The notes under the pieces: generated by a model
Databases searched by the model: none
What the model saw: the letters and a program-made list of their open reading frames with translations, nothing else
Told to the model about the DNA's origin: nothing
Assembly (NCBI RefSeq): GCF_024746835.1
Contig: NZ_CP080531.1
Coordinates: forward strand, 124,001 to 188,000
From: Mesorhizobium sp. AR02
GTDB taxonomy: Bacteria > Pseudomonadota > Alphaproteobacteria > Rhizobiales > Rhizobiaceae
Length of the DNA stretch: 64,000 nucleotides
Reading direction: 5' to 3'
In this document: in pieces, positions 25,872-35,011 of the stretch
Numbering within the stretch: the first letter of the stretch is position 1
Layout: each line of letters starts with the position of its first letter
Made by a program: the position numbers and the translations under genes

Positions 25872-25932
25872 GCTGTCGCCTAGACCAGCGTGACGTTTGG
25901 TCGAATCGTCATGCTGATCCAGCTCTTTGTTG

Positions 25933-26002
25933 GAGCATGATCTCTGGACAACGGAAACCGTTTGTCCGAGAAAACCGGTTCCCACTTTTCGGGATCATGC
26001 TC
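25933..26002. repeat. Rhizobial-type palindromic repeat element
   Basis: GAGCATGATC (25933-25942) is an exact inverted copy of GATCATGCTC (25993-26002). Inside, AACCG and CGGTT sequences add smaller stems. The element fills most of the 130-base gap between the response regulator stop and the kinase start and even touches the regulator stop codon. This sequence type is a dispersed multi-copy element in Mesorhizobium genomes, by recall; 3727-3759 is a shorter relative. In the mRNA it would fold into a long hairpin between the two genes. Confidence 0.75.
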
Positions 26003-26676
26003 TAGCCACCCTTCAGCATATAGCCGGCGCCGCGAACCGTATGCAGGATCGGCTTGTCGAAGCCCTTTTCGATCTTGCCGCGCAGCCGCGAGACGTGGAC
26101 ATCGATGACATTGGTCTGCGGGTCGAAATGATAATCCCAGACATTTTCGAGCAGCATGGTGCGCGTCACCACCTGGCCGGCATGGCGCATCAGATATTCG
26201 AGCAGGCGGAACTCGCGCGGCTGCAGCGTGATCTCGCGCGCCGCCCGGCGGACCGAATGCGACAGCCTGTCGAGTTCAAGGTCGCCAACCCGGTAGACGG
26301 TCTCGGCCTCCTTGGCGCTGGCGCGGCGGTTCAACACCTCGACGCGGGCCAGAAGCTCGGAGAAGGCATAGGGCTTGGTCAGATAATCGTCGCCGCCGGC
26401 GCGCAGCCCGGTGACCCGGTCATCGACCTCACCCAGTGCCGACAGGATCAGGACCGGCGTGGTGTTGCCCCGGGAGCGAAGGCCGGCAATGACCGACAGG
26501 CCGTCGCGGCGCGGCATCATCCGGTCGATGACCATCACGTCATAGTCGCCGGCGTCCGCAAGCGCGAAGCCTGTCTCGCCGTCACCCGCGACATGCGCGG
26601 TATGACCGGCTTCGGTAAAGGCTTTCTGCAGATAATCCGCAGCCTCGCGATCGTCTTCTATGACGAGAATCTTCAT
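26002..26676 (-). CDS. OmpR/PhoB-family response regulator
   Basis: 224 residues. Receiver domain 1-115 with the acidic pair (VIEDDREA), phospho-Asp in VMVIDRMMPRRDG (near residue 51), Thr/Ser (ILSALGEVDD) and Lys (DYLTKPYAF). The C-terminal winged helix (residues ~125-220) has ITLQPREFRLLEYLMRHAGQVVTRTMLLENVWDY and VHVSRLRGKIEKGF. Start 26676 gives MKILVIEDD. Works with the kinase at 24390-25871. It is followed by the palindrome at 25933-26002, which may lower kinase expression relative to the regulator. Confidence 0.94.
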   Translation of the reverse strand: MKILVIEDDREAADYLQKAFTEAGHTAHVAGDGETGFALADAGDYDVMVIDRMMPRRDGLSVIAGLRSRGNTTPVLILSALGEVDDRVTGLRAGGDDYLTKPYAFSELLARVEVLNRRASAKEAETVYRVGDLELDRLSHSVRRAAREITLQPREFRLLEYLMRHAGQVVTRTMLLENVWDYHFDPQTNVIDVHVSRLRGKIEKGFDKPILHTVRGAGYMLKGG

Positions 26677-26807
26677 TGGGCCGTTATACGCGATTTCGCT
26701 GGAAGGTTGAGTAGCCGGCATCTGCATTTTAGCCTTTGCCAAAGCGCGTCGCGATCAAGATGATCGAGACCGCGCGCGATAAAATCTTGTTCTCTGGTTG
26801 TCTTCAT
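26673..26807 (-). CDS. Possible 44-aa leader peptide overlapping the response regulator start
   Basis: Frame from ATG 26807 (or 26816) to a TGA at 26673-26675 that overlaps the regulator ATG as ATGA. It encodes MKTTREQDFIARGLDHLDRD and a basic tail (LKCRCRLLNLPAKSRITAQ). The ribosome-binding site is weak and there is no known family. The exact ATGA overlap is what start-stop coupling would produce, but it could be chance. Confidence 0.25.
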   Translation of the reverse strand: MKTTREQDFIARGLDHLDRDALWQRLKCRCRLLNLPAKSRITAQ

Positions 26808-27028
26808 ACCGGACATGCCTGTCTCAGGGCATGATCCTGCAATCACCACATCCTCTCGGCGCAGGCGCGAGGAAGCGTTTTGGGCGGCTTCCAAAATGTG
26901 CGGCAGCGGGCGATGGGAGGCCCGCTGCCGCTGGAGGAGAGCACGATGACTGACTAACGTACCCGGCTCCATGCTTTCCCATGCGGTGGCTCGGGGGTGT
27001 TGAAACCGCCGCACCGGAAAAGTCGTTG
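26677..27028. other. 352-base gap between the response regulator and degP
   Basis: Holds the possible leader peptide (26673-26807), a 13-base near-palindrome around GGCATGATCC (about 26826-26840) and a strong hairpin (26901-26930). Nothing else coding is supported. It probably contains the degP terminator and the regulator promoter. Confidence 0.45.
26901..26930 (-). terminator. Hairpin downstream of degP
   Basis: CGGCAGCGGG (26901-26910) pairs perfectly with CCCGCTGCCG (26921-26930) around a 10-base loop. Read on the minus strand it lies about 100 bases past the degP stop, followed by a short CACATTTTGG. A moderate terminator by sequence. Confidence 0.6.
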
Positions 27029-28585
27029 TCAGCCCTTGGCGACGGGCAGCGCGACGAAGCGGTTGTTGTTGTCGCGGGTGATCTGCATCAGCACGGCCTT
27101 GCGGCCGGACTTCACCGCGTCGGTCATCGCCTTGGTGACGTCCTCGGTGCCGTTCACTTCGTTCGAATTGACCGCCGTGATGATGTCGCCCGGCTGGATG
27201 CCGCGGTCGGCGGCATCGCTGTCGGGATCGACATCGGTCACCACAAGACCCTTGCCGTTTTCGGACTTGGTGACGGTAAGGCCGAGATCGGCCAGCGTGT
27301 CGGGCTTGGCCGGAGCGGCGGGCTGCTGCTGCTGGTCGTTCGAGGCCTGCTTGTCACTGGCCGGCAGCTTGCCGAGATCGACCTTGATCGTCTGGCTCTT
27401 GCCGTCGCGCCAGACGGTGACGTCAACGGACTTGCCCGGTGAATAGGCGCCGATCAGGCGGGCGAGTTCCTTCGGCGAAGCGACGTCCTTGCCCTCCACC
27501 TGGGTGATGACGTCACCGGCCGTTATGCCGGCCTTCTTGCCGGGGCCATCGTCCTGGGCGCTCGACACCAAGGCGCCGTTGTTGGACTTCAGACCGAGCG
27601 ATTCGGCGATGTCGGATGTGACCGGCTGGATTTCGACGCCGAGCCAGCCGCGCTGTACCGCACCGTTCTTCATCAGGTCCTCGACAACCTGCTTGGCGGT
27701 CGAGGCCGGAATGTCGAAGGCGATACCGACACTGCCGCCGGAAGGCGAGAAGATCGCCGTGTTGATGCCGACCACCTGGCCGTTGAGGTTGAAGGTCGGA
27801 CCACCCGAATTGCCGCGGTTGACCGAGGCATCGATCTGGAGGAAATCGTCATACGGGCCGGCGCCGATGTCACGGCCACGCGCCGACACGATGCCAGCGG
27901 TGACGGTGCCACCGAGACCGAACGGATTACCGACGGCCACGACCCAGTCGCCGACGCGAACCTTGGAATCGTCGGCGAAGTCGACATAGGTGAACTTGCC
28001 GCCTTCGACCTTGAGCACGGCGAGGTCGGTACGCGGATCGGTGCCGACCAGCTTGGCGTCGAGTTCCTTGCCGTCATTGGTCACCACGGTGAAGGCGGTG
28101 CCCTCTTCGACGACGTGGTTGTTGGTGACGAGGTAGCCGTCCTCGGAGATGAAGAAGCCGGAGCCCTGGGCCACCGGGCGCGGCTGGTCGTTGTTGCGGT
28201 CGCGGTGACCGAAGCGGCGATGACCGTCATCGTTCTGGCCGCCCTGATCGCCAAAGCCACGGAATTCCTTGAAGAAGCGGCGCAGCTGCGGATTGTTGGG
28301 AAGGTTGTTCATGCCGTCCAGATCATCGGACTGGTCGGAGCCGTCATCGGCAGTCGGCTGGATCTTGGCCTTCACCTTGACGCTGACGACGGCCGGCGAA
28401 ACACGCTCGACGACATCGGCGAAGCCTTGCACCTGCGGCGCCTCGACGCGTACGGCATCGGCCAGAACGGGGCTGGTACCAGTGGTCAGCGCGCCAACGC
28501 CGATCACGCCAGCGACGGCGACGGAAGCGGCAGCAGCCAGAAGACGCTTACGGGTGCGGGAATATGAATTGGGGGCAATATTCAT
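27029..28585 (-). CDS. degP: Periplasmic Do-family serine protease/chaperone
   Basis: 518 residues. The N-terminal signal region (RLLAAAASVAVAGVIGVGAL...VLA) directs export. The trypsin-like domain has His in VTNNHVV, Asp in DPRTDLAVLKV and Ser in RGNSGGPTFN. A long Q/N/D-rich LA-loop insertion (residues ~85-120) precedes it. Two PDZ domains follow (GWLGVEIQPVTSDIAESLG and ADLGLTVTKSENGKGLVVTDV). The enzyme degrades or refolds misfolded envelope proteins. It follows ccmH on the same strand (134-base gap); rhizobial ccm (cycHJKL) operons are typically followed by degP. Confidence 0.96.
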   Translation of the reverse strand: MNIAPNSYSRTRKRLLAAAASVAVAGVIGVGALTTGTSPVLADAVRVEAPQVQGFADVVERVSPAVVSVKVKAKIQPTADDGSDQSDDLDGMNNLPNNPQLRRFFKEFRGFGDQGGQNDDGHRRFGHRDRNNDQPRPVAQGSGFFISEDGYLVTNNHVVEEGTAFTVVTNDGKELDAKLVGTDPRTDLAVLKVEGGKFTYVDFADDSKVRVGDWVVAVGNPFGLGGTVTAGIVSARGRDIGAGPYDDFLQIDASVNRGNSGGPTFNLNGQVVGINTAIFSPSGGSVGIAFDIPASTAKQVVEDLMKNGAVQRGWLGVEIQPVTSDIAESLGLKSNNGALVSSAQDDGPGKKAGITAGDVITQVEGKDVASPKELARLIGAYSPGKSVDVTVWRDGKSQTIKVDLGKLPASDKQASNDQQQQPAAPAKPDTLADLGLTVTKSENGKGLVVTDVDPDSDAADRGIQPGDIITAVNSNEVNGTEDVTKAMTDAVKSGRKAVLMQITRDNNNRFVALPVAKG

Positions 28586-28718
28586 GGGTCTCTTATCCTC
28601 TTTCAAACGGACGCTGCTTGATCGGCATCCTCGGGGAGAGAGAATTAGAGAGGCGCACATTACGGCGCCATTTCCGACACATGAAACTTTGGTAATGTTG
28701 GTGGGGCGGTCGCCGCCG

Positions 28719-29186
28719 TCAGTCGCGGTGCAGGATAGCGTCCAATGCCGCCTGTTCATCTGGCGACAGGGACTTTGTCGCCAGTGTCCGGCGCGACCGC
28801 GCGCTGAGCAAGATGAAGATGCCGCCGGCAAAAAGCAGGATCGCCGGCGTCCCCCAAAGCAGTGCGTTACGCAGGTCGAAACGCGGCTTCAGCAGCACGA
28901 ATTCGCCGTAGCGCGAAACGACATAGTCCATAACCTGCTGGTCGGTATCGCCGGCGACCAGGCGCTGGCGCACCAGGATGCGCAGATCGCGGGCAAGATC
29001 GGCATCGGATTCGTCGATCGACTGGTTCTGGCAGACCATGCAGCGCAGGCCTTCCGACAGCGCCCGCGCCCTCGCCTCAAGCGCCGGATCCGCCAGCATC
29101 TCGTCAGGCTTCACCGCCATTGCCGTGCCGGCAAAGAACAGCGCCAGCAACAGGACAATCGAGGTCAGGGAAAGCCTTATGCTCAT
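28719..29186 (-). CDS. ccmH: Cytochrome c maturation protein CcmH (CycL)
   Basis: 155 residues. Signal peptide MSIRLSLTSIVLLLALFFAGTAMA. The thiol motif LRCMVCQNQSIDESDADLARDLR (residues ~47-69) carries the CxxC that reduces apocytochrome c heme-binding Cys. A membrane helix at ~106-128 (ALLWGTPAILLFAGGIFILL) anchors it with the redox domain outside. Its ATG overlaps the ccmF stop by four bases (ATGA), so translation is coupled. Length matches the short CcmH form without a TPR domain, the TPR part being supplied by CcmI. Confidence 0.95.
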   Translation of the reverse strand: MSIRLSLTSIVLLLALFFAGTAMAVKPDEMLADPALEARARALSEGLRCMVCQNQSIDESDADLARDLRILVRQRLVAGDTDQQVMDYVVSRYGEFVLLKPRFDLRNALLWGTPAILLFAGGIFILLSARSRRTLATKSLSPDEQAALDAILHRD

Positions 29187-31174
29187 GGCAGCGCCGCGGG
29201 CGCCACGGCGCCCGCCTGCTTGCGCCGGCGCGAGGGTGCGCCGATGCGCAGGCGTCTGTCCATCAGCGACATGACAGCGCCCGCCATCATCACCAGGCCG
29301 CCGCCCCAGATCAGCGTCACCAGCGGTTTCCACCACAGGCGCACCACCACCGAGCCGTCCTTGCCTTCATCACCGAGCGAAATGTAGAGCTGCGAAAAAC
29401 CAAGGGTCTTGATGCCGGACTCCGTCGTCGTCGTCTGACGCACCGGATAGTAACGCTTGGCGGAACTGATTTCGCCGACAGGACTGCCGCTGACACCGAT
29501 CAGCTCGAAGCGGCCGCGGTCCTCGCTGTAGTTTGGCCCCTGCACCGGATAAAGCCCGACAAAACGCAGCGTGTGGCCGGACAATTCCACCGTCTCGCCG
29601 GCGCGCATGGTGAGGATCTTCTCGGTGCCGAAGGAGAGCGTGGCGACGATGCCGAGCAACGTCAGGCCGAGGCCGAGATGGGCCAATGCCGTGCCGAAGA
29701 CCGAGCTCGGCAGGCCGGCGAAGCGCCTGAACATGACGGCCGGTGCAACCGATCCGACGCCGGACTTGACCGCAAGGTCGGTGAGCGCTCCGGCGACCAG
29801 CCAGACGGCAAGGCCGATGCCGAGGGCGGCGAAAACCGAGGCGCCGTCGATAAACAAGCCGGTGACCAGCATCGCCGCAAGCGCCGTAGCAAAGGCCGCC
29901 ATCAGGCGTTGCGATGCAGCGAAGACGTCGCCCCGCTTCCAGGCCAGCAGCGGTCCGAACGGCACCAGGGCCAGAAGCGGCAGCATCAAGGGGCCGAAGG
30001 TCAGGTCGAAGAACGGCGCCCCGACCGAGATCTTGTCGCCGGTGAGCGCCTCCAACGCCAACGGATAGAGCGTGCCGACGAGCACCGTGGCGGTCGCTGT
30101 CGTCAGGAACAGATTGTTGAGGACGAGCGCGCCTTCGCGCGAGATCGGGTGGAACAGCCCGCCGGCCGTCAACCGCGAGGCGCGCAACGCAAACAGCGCC
30201 AGCGAGCCGCCGATGAACAGCGTCAGGATGCACAGGATGAAGACGCCGCGCGTCGGATCGGTGGCGAAGGCGTGCACGGAAGTCAGCACGCCCGAGCGCA
30301 CCAGGAAGGTGCCGAGCAGCGATAGCGAAAAGGTGAGGATGGCGAGCAGCAGCGTCCAGATCTTCAGCGCCGAGCGCTTTTCCATGACGATGGCCGAATG
30401 CAGCAGCGCGGTGCCCGCCAGCCACGGCATAAAGGAGGCGTTCTCGACCGGATCCCAGAACCAGAAACCGCCCCAGCCGAGCTCGTAATAGGCCCAATAC
30501 GATCCCATGGCGATGCCGCCGGTCAGGAACATCCAAGCGACCAGCGTCCACGGCCGCACCCAGCGCGCCCAGGAGGCGTCGATACGCCCCTCGATCAAGG
30601 CGGCTACGGAGAAGGAAAAGCAGATCGAGAAGCCGACATAACCCAGATAGAGCAGCGGCGGATGGATGGCGAGGCCGAGATCCTGCAGGACCGGGTTGAG
30701 GTCGCGGCCTTCGATCGGCGCCGGATTGAGCCGGATGAAGGGGTTGGACGTCGCCAGGATGAACAGGAAGAAGGCAGCGCCAATGGCGCCCTGCACGGCC
30801 AGCACATTGGCGCGCAGCGTCGCCGGCAGGTTGGAGCCGAAAGCGGCGACCAGCGCGCCGAAGAAGGTCAGGATCAGCACCCAGAGCAGCATCGAGCCTT
30901 CGTGATTGCCCCAGGTTCCGGTGATCTTGTAGATCATCGGCTGCAGCGAATGCGAGTTTTCCCAGACGCTCGCCACCGAGAAATCGGAGTTCGCATAGGC
31001 GCTCGCCAGTGCTGCAAAGGATAGCGCCGTCAGCGCAAAGCCGGTCACCGCGACAGGACCGCCGACAGCCATCAGGCGCTGGTTGTTCAGGCGCGCGCCG
31101 AACAGCGGCACGATCGTCTGCACCAGCGAGAGCGCGAACGCCAGGACCAGCGCGAAATGTCCGGTTTCAACCAT
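29183..31174 (-). CDS. ccmF: Cytochrome c heme lyase subunit CcmF (CycK)
   Basis: 663-residue polytopic membrane protein with roughly 14-15 helices. The tryptophan-rich WWD heme-handling motif reads WGGFWFWDPVENASFMPW (around residues 233-250). Conserved openings GHFALVLAFALSL and WGNHEGSMLLWVL are present. CcmF takes heme from holo-CcmE and joins it to apocytochrome c with CcmH and CcmI. Start at ATG 31174; 38 bases separate it from the ccmE stop. Confidence 0.96.
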   Translation of the reverse strand: MVETGHFALVLAFALSLVQTIVPLFGARLNNQRLMAVGGPVAVTGFALTALSFAALASAYANSDFSVASVWENSHSLQPMIYKITGTWGNHEGSMLLWVLILTFFGALVAAFGSNLPATLRANVLAVQGAIGAAFFLFILATSNPFIRLNPAPIEGRDLNPVLQDLGLAIHPPLLYLGYVGFSICFSFSVAALIEGRIDASWARWVRPWTLVAWMFLTGGIAMGSYWAYYELGWGGFWFWDPVENASFMPWLAGTALLHSAIVMEKRSALKIWTLLLAILTFSLSLLGTFLVRSGVLTSVHAFATDPTRGVFILCILTLFIGGSLALFALRASRLTAGGLFHPISREGALVLNNLFLTTATATVLVGTLYPLALEALTGDKISVGAPFFDLTFGPLMLPLLALVPFGPLLAWKRGDVFAASQRLMAAFATALAAMLVTGLFIDGASVFAALGIGLAVWLVAGALTDLAVKSGVGSVAPAVMFRRFAGLPSSVFGTALAHLGLGLTLLGIVATLSFGTEKILTMRAGETVELSGHTLRFVGLYPVQGPNYSEDRGRFELIGVSGSPVGEISSAKRYYPVRQTTTTESGIKTLGFSQLYISLGDEGKDGSVVVRLWWKPLVTLIWGGGLVMMAGAVMSLMDRRLRIGAPSRRRKQAGAVAPAALP

Positions 31175-31212
31175 GGTTGTTTCCGAAATCCACGTTTGCT
31201 CTCCCGCCAGAG

Positions 31213-31656
31213 TTACTCACTCTTGCTCTCCTGCCAAACGCCCTTGGCCTTCAGGCCGTCAGCCACTTCCTTGGGCATATAGCGCTCATCATGCTTGGCC
31301 AGCACGCTGTCGGCAACAAAGACGCCGTCCGGGCCGAAAGTGCCCTCGGTGATGACGCCTTGCTCTTCGCGAAAAAGGTCGGGCAGGATGCCGGTATAGG
31401 TGACCTTGACCGATTTATGCGTGTCGGTAACGGAAAAGGCGACCGTCGCCCCCTGCCCGCGCTGGATGGTGCCTTTTTCAACCAGACCGCCGAGCCTGAT
31501 GCGCTGGCCGGGCTGGACGCTGGCCGTGGTGAGGTCAGCCGGCATGTAGAAATAGGACGCCTTCTGGCCAAGCGCATAGAAGGTCAGCCCGGTGGCGGCG
31601 CCCAGGAAGACCAATCCGCCCACAATGACCGACAATCGCTTCTGCTTGCGCGTCAT
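31213..31656 (-). CDS. ccmE: Cytochrome c maturation heme chaperone CcmE (CycJ)
   Basis: 147 residues. An N-terminal basic stretch (MTRKQKRL) and one signal-anchor helix precede a periplasmic OB-fold domain. The heme-binding motif [13 protein letters not shown] (residues ~121-133) has the His that binds heme covalently and the conserved Tyr. Carries heme from CcmC to CcmF. It lies 8 bases after the ccmI stop, so the two are cotranscribed. Confidence 0.97.
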   Translation of the reverse strand: MTRKQKRLSVIVGGLVFLGAATGLTFYALGQKASYFYMPADLTTASVQPGQRIRLGGLVEKGTIQRGQGATVAFSVTDTHKSVKVTYTGILPDLFREEQGVITEGTFGPDGVFVADSVLAKHDERYMPKEVADGLKAKGVWQESKSE

Positions 31657-31664
31657 ATCCAGTT

Positions 31665-32798
31665 CTACTCCGTCGCCGTCAGGCCGAGCGAGGCGGCAAA
31701 GGCGGTGAATTTCTTGGCTTCGTCACTGCCGGCGCCAAAGACGGCGATGGCGCGACCGAGCGCCTCGCGCGCCTGATCGGCCTTGCCCAGCACGACATAG
31801 GAACGAACGAGCCGCATCCATCCTTCCGGGTCACGCGGATTTTGCCGCAGTTTTTCGTCGAGGCCGGCGACCATCGTGTTGATCATGGCTTCGCGATCCT
31901 GCGGCGATAGGGAGGATGCGTTGTCGACATCCGCGGCGTCAGGGCCTTTCGCGGTCGCGCCGGAAGCGACTTCGCCGGATTTGGCCAATGCCTGCTCGAC
32001 GGCGCCGCGCCATGGCGAATCCGGCGGCAAAGTGCCCAGCATCGCCTGCCAGGCCGTCACCGCTTCCTTGTTTCGTCCCTCCTGCGCCAAGGCCATGGCC
32101 AGGTAGAAGCTGGCTTTCGCATTGGCCGGATCGAGCTTCAGCGCCGCCTCGAAGGCATCCTGGGCATCGGCGGAAACAATGCCGCCCGCCGCACCGGCGA
32201 TTGCCTCGCCGAGGCCGGCCTGGCGAACAGCGCTGTCGCCATCGAAGCGGATGGCGTTGCGATACGCGGCCACCGCATCGGAAAAGCGCTGCATGCGCAG
32301 ATAGACCGGGGCCAGCACGTCCCATCCCCTGCCGTCGGAAGGGTTGGCGGCAAGATGGGCCTCGGCCCGCGCCACCAATTCGTCGACCGAACTGTCGGCC
32401 GGGTTCTTGGCCAGCCGTTCGCTGAGCGGCTGCGATGGCAGGTCAGGCGAGCCGATCTGGCTGTAAACACCCCAGCTGACCAGCGGCACCGCCAGCACGG
32501 CCGCGGTCGCGACAAGCCGCGCCGTGACCGAGACCTGCCTGGCCGATGCCTTGCCGGCCGTATCCGCATTGTTGAGGCGAAGGATGCGGCGCGCGATCTC
32601 GGCGCGCGCCTCGGCCGCTTCCGCCGGCTGGATCAAGCCGCGCGCGGCGTCGCGGTCAAGCTCGGACAATTGATCGCGATAGACTTCCAGATCATGCTCG
32701 CCGCTCGACGACGCGCCCTTGGCGCCCCCAGCCAGCGGCAGCAGCACCGCCAGGCTCGCGCCCAGCGTCAGTATCGCGGCTATGACCCAGAACAGCAT
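31665..32798 (-). CDS. ccmI: Cytochrome c maturation protein CcmI (CycH)
   Basis: 377 residues. Two membrane helices near the N-terminus ([20 protein letters not shown] and, at ~100, [20 protein letters not shown]) flank a cytoplasmic loop with the CcmI signature [22 protein letters not shown]. The periplasmic C-terminal part carries TPR repeats ([47 protein letters not shown]) that hold apocytochrome c. Start 32798 begins at the first helix; a longer frame lacks a signal. It is the first gene of the ccmIEFH block. Confidence 0.93.
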   Translation of the reverse strand: MLFWVIAAILTLGASLAVLLPLAGGAKGASSSGEHDLEVYRDQLSELDRDAARGLIQPAEAAEARAEIARRILRLNNADTAGKASARQVSVTARLVATAAVLAVPLVSWGVYSQIGSPDLPSQPLSERLAKNPADSSVDELVARAEAHLAANPSDGRGWDVLAPVYLRMQRFSDAVAAYRNAIRFDGDSAVRQAGLGEAIAGAAGGIVSADAQDAFEAALKLDPANAKASFYLAMALAQEGRNKEAVTAWQAMLGTLPPDSPWRGAVEQALAKSGEVASGATAKGPDAADVDNASSLSPQDREAMINTMVAGLDEKLRQNPRDPEGWMRLVRSYVVLGKADQAREALGRAIAVFGAGSDEAKKFTAFAASLGLTATE

Positions 32799-32915
32799 GG
32801 TTCTTCCAATAACGGCAGAGCCCTGCCCTGCCAACACAGGCATCCTGCGACGCTTTGACGGTCGGCGCGCCTGACGTCCTTGATCGACATCAACCGGCCG
32901 GAGCCGGTCTGGATA

Positions 32916-33353
32916 TCAGGTCAGCGGCGTCCAACTGCCATCGGAGTTGCGGCAAGCGGTTCCGCGCGCCGTCACCCCGGCTCCGCCGGTGAACACCGTC
33001 TGCGTGTACTGGCGGCAATCCTGCGAACCGACGCGATAAGGTTGGGCCGGAACCACCTCGCCGTAGTGCGAAGCCTGATCGCCTTTCCACGCCACCTTCT
33101 GGCCGCTCGTCGTATATTCGAGCGCCTTGTATTCCGCCTCGAGGGCGCTGCGTTTTTCCGATTCACTGAGGCCGTTGCCGATCGAGCCGCCGATGAGACC
33201 GCCGTCCATTGCCGAAATGATCGACTTGGTGACCTTGCCGCTTGACGGAGGCGTCGAGGCCGGTGTCGGCGCGAGCGTTGGGCCCTTGCCGCTCAAGGTG
33301 GAGCAGCCGGACACGGCCAGTAGTGCGGAAACAAGCGCGACGCGAATCTTCAT
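32916..33353 (-). CDS. Outer-membrane-type lipoprotein, surface-antigen-like
   Basis: 145 residues. The lipobox LAVSGC (Cys near residue 17) predicts lipidation. A Pro/Thr-rich linker (TLAPTPASTPPSSG) precedes a glycine-zipper-like stretch (MDGGLIGGSIGNGL), then a 17-kDa-antigen-like domain with ALEYTTSGQKVAWKG, CRQYTQTV and TACRNSDGSWTPL. The Rickettsia 17-kDa surface antigen family has this layout. The start could be 33353 or an upstream Met (33389); 33353 places the lipobox correctly. Confidence 0.82.
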   Translation of the reverse strand: MKIRVALVSALLAVSGCSTLSGKGPTLAPTPASTPPSSGKVTKSIISAMDGGLIGGSIGNGLSESEKRSALEAEYKALEYTTSGQKVAWKGDQASHYGEVVPAQPYRVGSQDCRQYTQTVFTGGAGVTARGTACRNSDGSWTPLT

Positions 33354-33562
33354 GCCAACAACCGGTTTTCTTGAGTTGGAGCCTGCCATGGATGCGCCGG
33401 GGGCCGCGTCATCGGAGAAGTAGGCGTGGCCATAGTATTGATATTTGTCGGAAATTTGGCCGCTGCCGGCCACTCCTGGAGCAATCGGTATTGCTCCGGG
33501 ATCAATCGATATGCCGCCATAACACACGCCGTCCATCGCTGTCGATTGGCCCCGAGAAAGCG

Positions 33563-35011
33563 TCACTGAAGGCTCCGCAATCGCACCACTGCCTTCAATC
33601 CACCCAGGCCGGACCGTTCGAGCGCGAGAACGCCTCCATACTCGTTGACGAGGTCGGCGACAATGGCCAGCCCCAGACCTGTTCCCGGTTTTGTCTCGTC
33701 CAGACGCCTTCCACGCTTCAGCGCATCGCGCGCCTTGTCTTCGGGAATGCCTGGGCCATCGTCGTCGATGCTGATCTCAAAAAGATTGTCATCCTTGCCG
33801 GCCGACGGCGCCACCGTGACCGACACCGCGCTCTTTGCCCATTTCATCGCATTTTCGAGAAGATTGCCGAGCAGTTCCTCAAGGTCCTCGCGCTCACCGG
33901 CAAAGACGATCTCGGTGGCCGGCAGGGACAGCGACAGGCTGGTTTGCGGATTGAGCTTCTGCAAGACCCGCACCATGCGCTGCACCAGCGGCGTCACCGG
34001 CGTGCGGTAGACGACGCTGTCGCGTTGCGCCGCGACGCGGGCGCGCTGCAAATAATGGTCGACCTGCTTCTGCATCGAGGCGGCCTGCTCGGCGATCAAT
34101 TGTCCCTTGGCGCCGCCAAGCGCTCTGCCTTCGTTGAGCAGCACCGCCAGTGGCGTCTTCAGCGAATGGGCGAGATTGCCGACCTGGGTTCGCGACCGCT
34201 CGACGATGCGTTTGTTGTTTTCGATCAAGGCGTTGGTTTCGTTGGCTAACGGTTCGATCTCGGCCGGGAAGCGGCCGTCGAGCCTCTGCGCGGTGCCTTC
34301 GCGCACCATGGCAAGCGCGTTGCGGACCCGGCGCAGCGGCTGCAGGCCGAGCAGGATGGCGATGGCGTTGATGGCGATCATGCCGACGCCGAACAGGCTG
34401 AGATAGGTCAGCAGGCGACGCTGGAAGGTGGAGATTTCCTGTTCGAGTTCGCTCTGGTTGCCCATGACGCGGAAACGCGCCGCGCGGTTCTTGGCATCGA
34501 GCACGAATTCGCTCTCGAACACTTCGAGCTGCTCGCCGTCGATGCCTTCGGCCGGATAGCTGCGCTGGAAGCTGGCGTTGAAGGGCACCTCGGCGACGCT
34601 AGGCGACGGGATTTTGCCTGTCATCGACGACGAATGAAGATCGCCGTGCACGCCTTCCGAGGCAGGTTCCACCGACCAGTACCAGCCTGAATTCGGTTCC
34701 GAAAACCTGAGATCGCCAAGGTCGGGAGCGCCCGTCAACGCACCCGTGTCGGAAATGCCGATGGACCCGATCAGGTTGAACAGATGCGCCGACAAAAGGC
34801 TGTCGAAGCCACGCTCGCTGGCCTGGCGGTAAAGCGTGGTGATCAGGGTGAAGATGACGACAAGGGTCAGGATCGCCCAGACCGTGGAAAAGGCGATGAC
34901 GCGGAACGTCAGCGAACGCGGCCACGAACGCAGCGAAAGTGGCCCCCTTGCGGTTGGTTTGAGCGGTTCCGAGTTACGCCTCCGGCTCGCGCATGCGGTA
35001 GCCCATGCCAC
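33563..35011 (-). CDS. feuQ: Sensor histidine kinase FeuQ
   Basis: 482 residues. A helix at ~37-60 (FRVIAFSTVWAILTLVVIFTL) and a second at ~205-225 bracket a periplasmic domain. The phospho-His motif is AHSLKTPLAVLLNEGRAL, followed by HATPase_c (LLGNLLENAMKWAK, DDDGPGIPEDKA, GTGLGLAIVADLV). PhoQ-like layout. In rhizobia FeuPQ controls cyclic glucan export and osmoadaptation. The only available start is GTG 35011, overlapping feuP by 38 bases; the gap-free arrangement supports cotranslation. Symbol assigned from the FeuP match and gene order. Confidence 0.85.
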   Translation of the reverse strand: MAWATACASRRRNSEPLKPTARGPLSLRSWPRSLTFRVIAFSTVWAILTLVVIFTLITTLYRQASERGFDSLLSAHLFNLIGSIGISDTGALTGAPDLGDLRFSEPNSGWYWSVEPASEGVHGDLHSSSMTGKIPSPSVAEVPFNASFQRSYPAEGIDGEQLEVFESEFVLDAKNRAARFRVMGNQSELEQEISTFQRRLLTYLSLFGVGMIAINAIAILLGLQPLRRVRNALAMVREGTAQRLDGRFPAEIEPLANETNALIENNKRIVERSRTQVGNLAHSLKTPLAVLLNEGRALGGAKGQLIAEQAASMQKQVDHYLQRARVAAQRDSVVYRTPVTPLVQRMVRVLQKLNPQTSLSLSLPATEIVFAGEREDLEELLGNLLENAMKWAKSAVSVTVAPSAGKDDNLFEISIDDDGPGIPEDKARDALKRGRRLDETKPGTGLGLAIVADLVNEYGGVLALERSGLGGLKAVVRLRSLQ

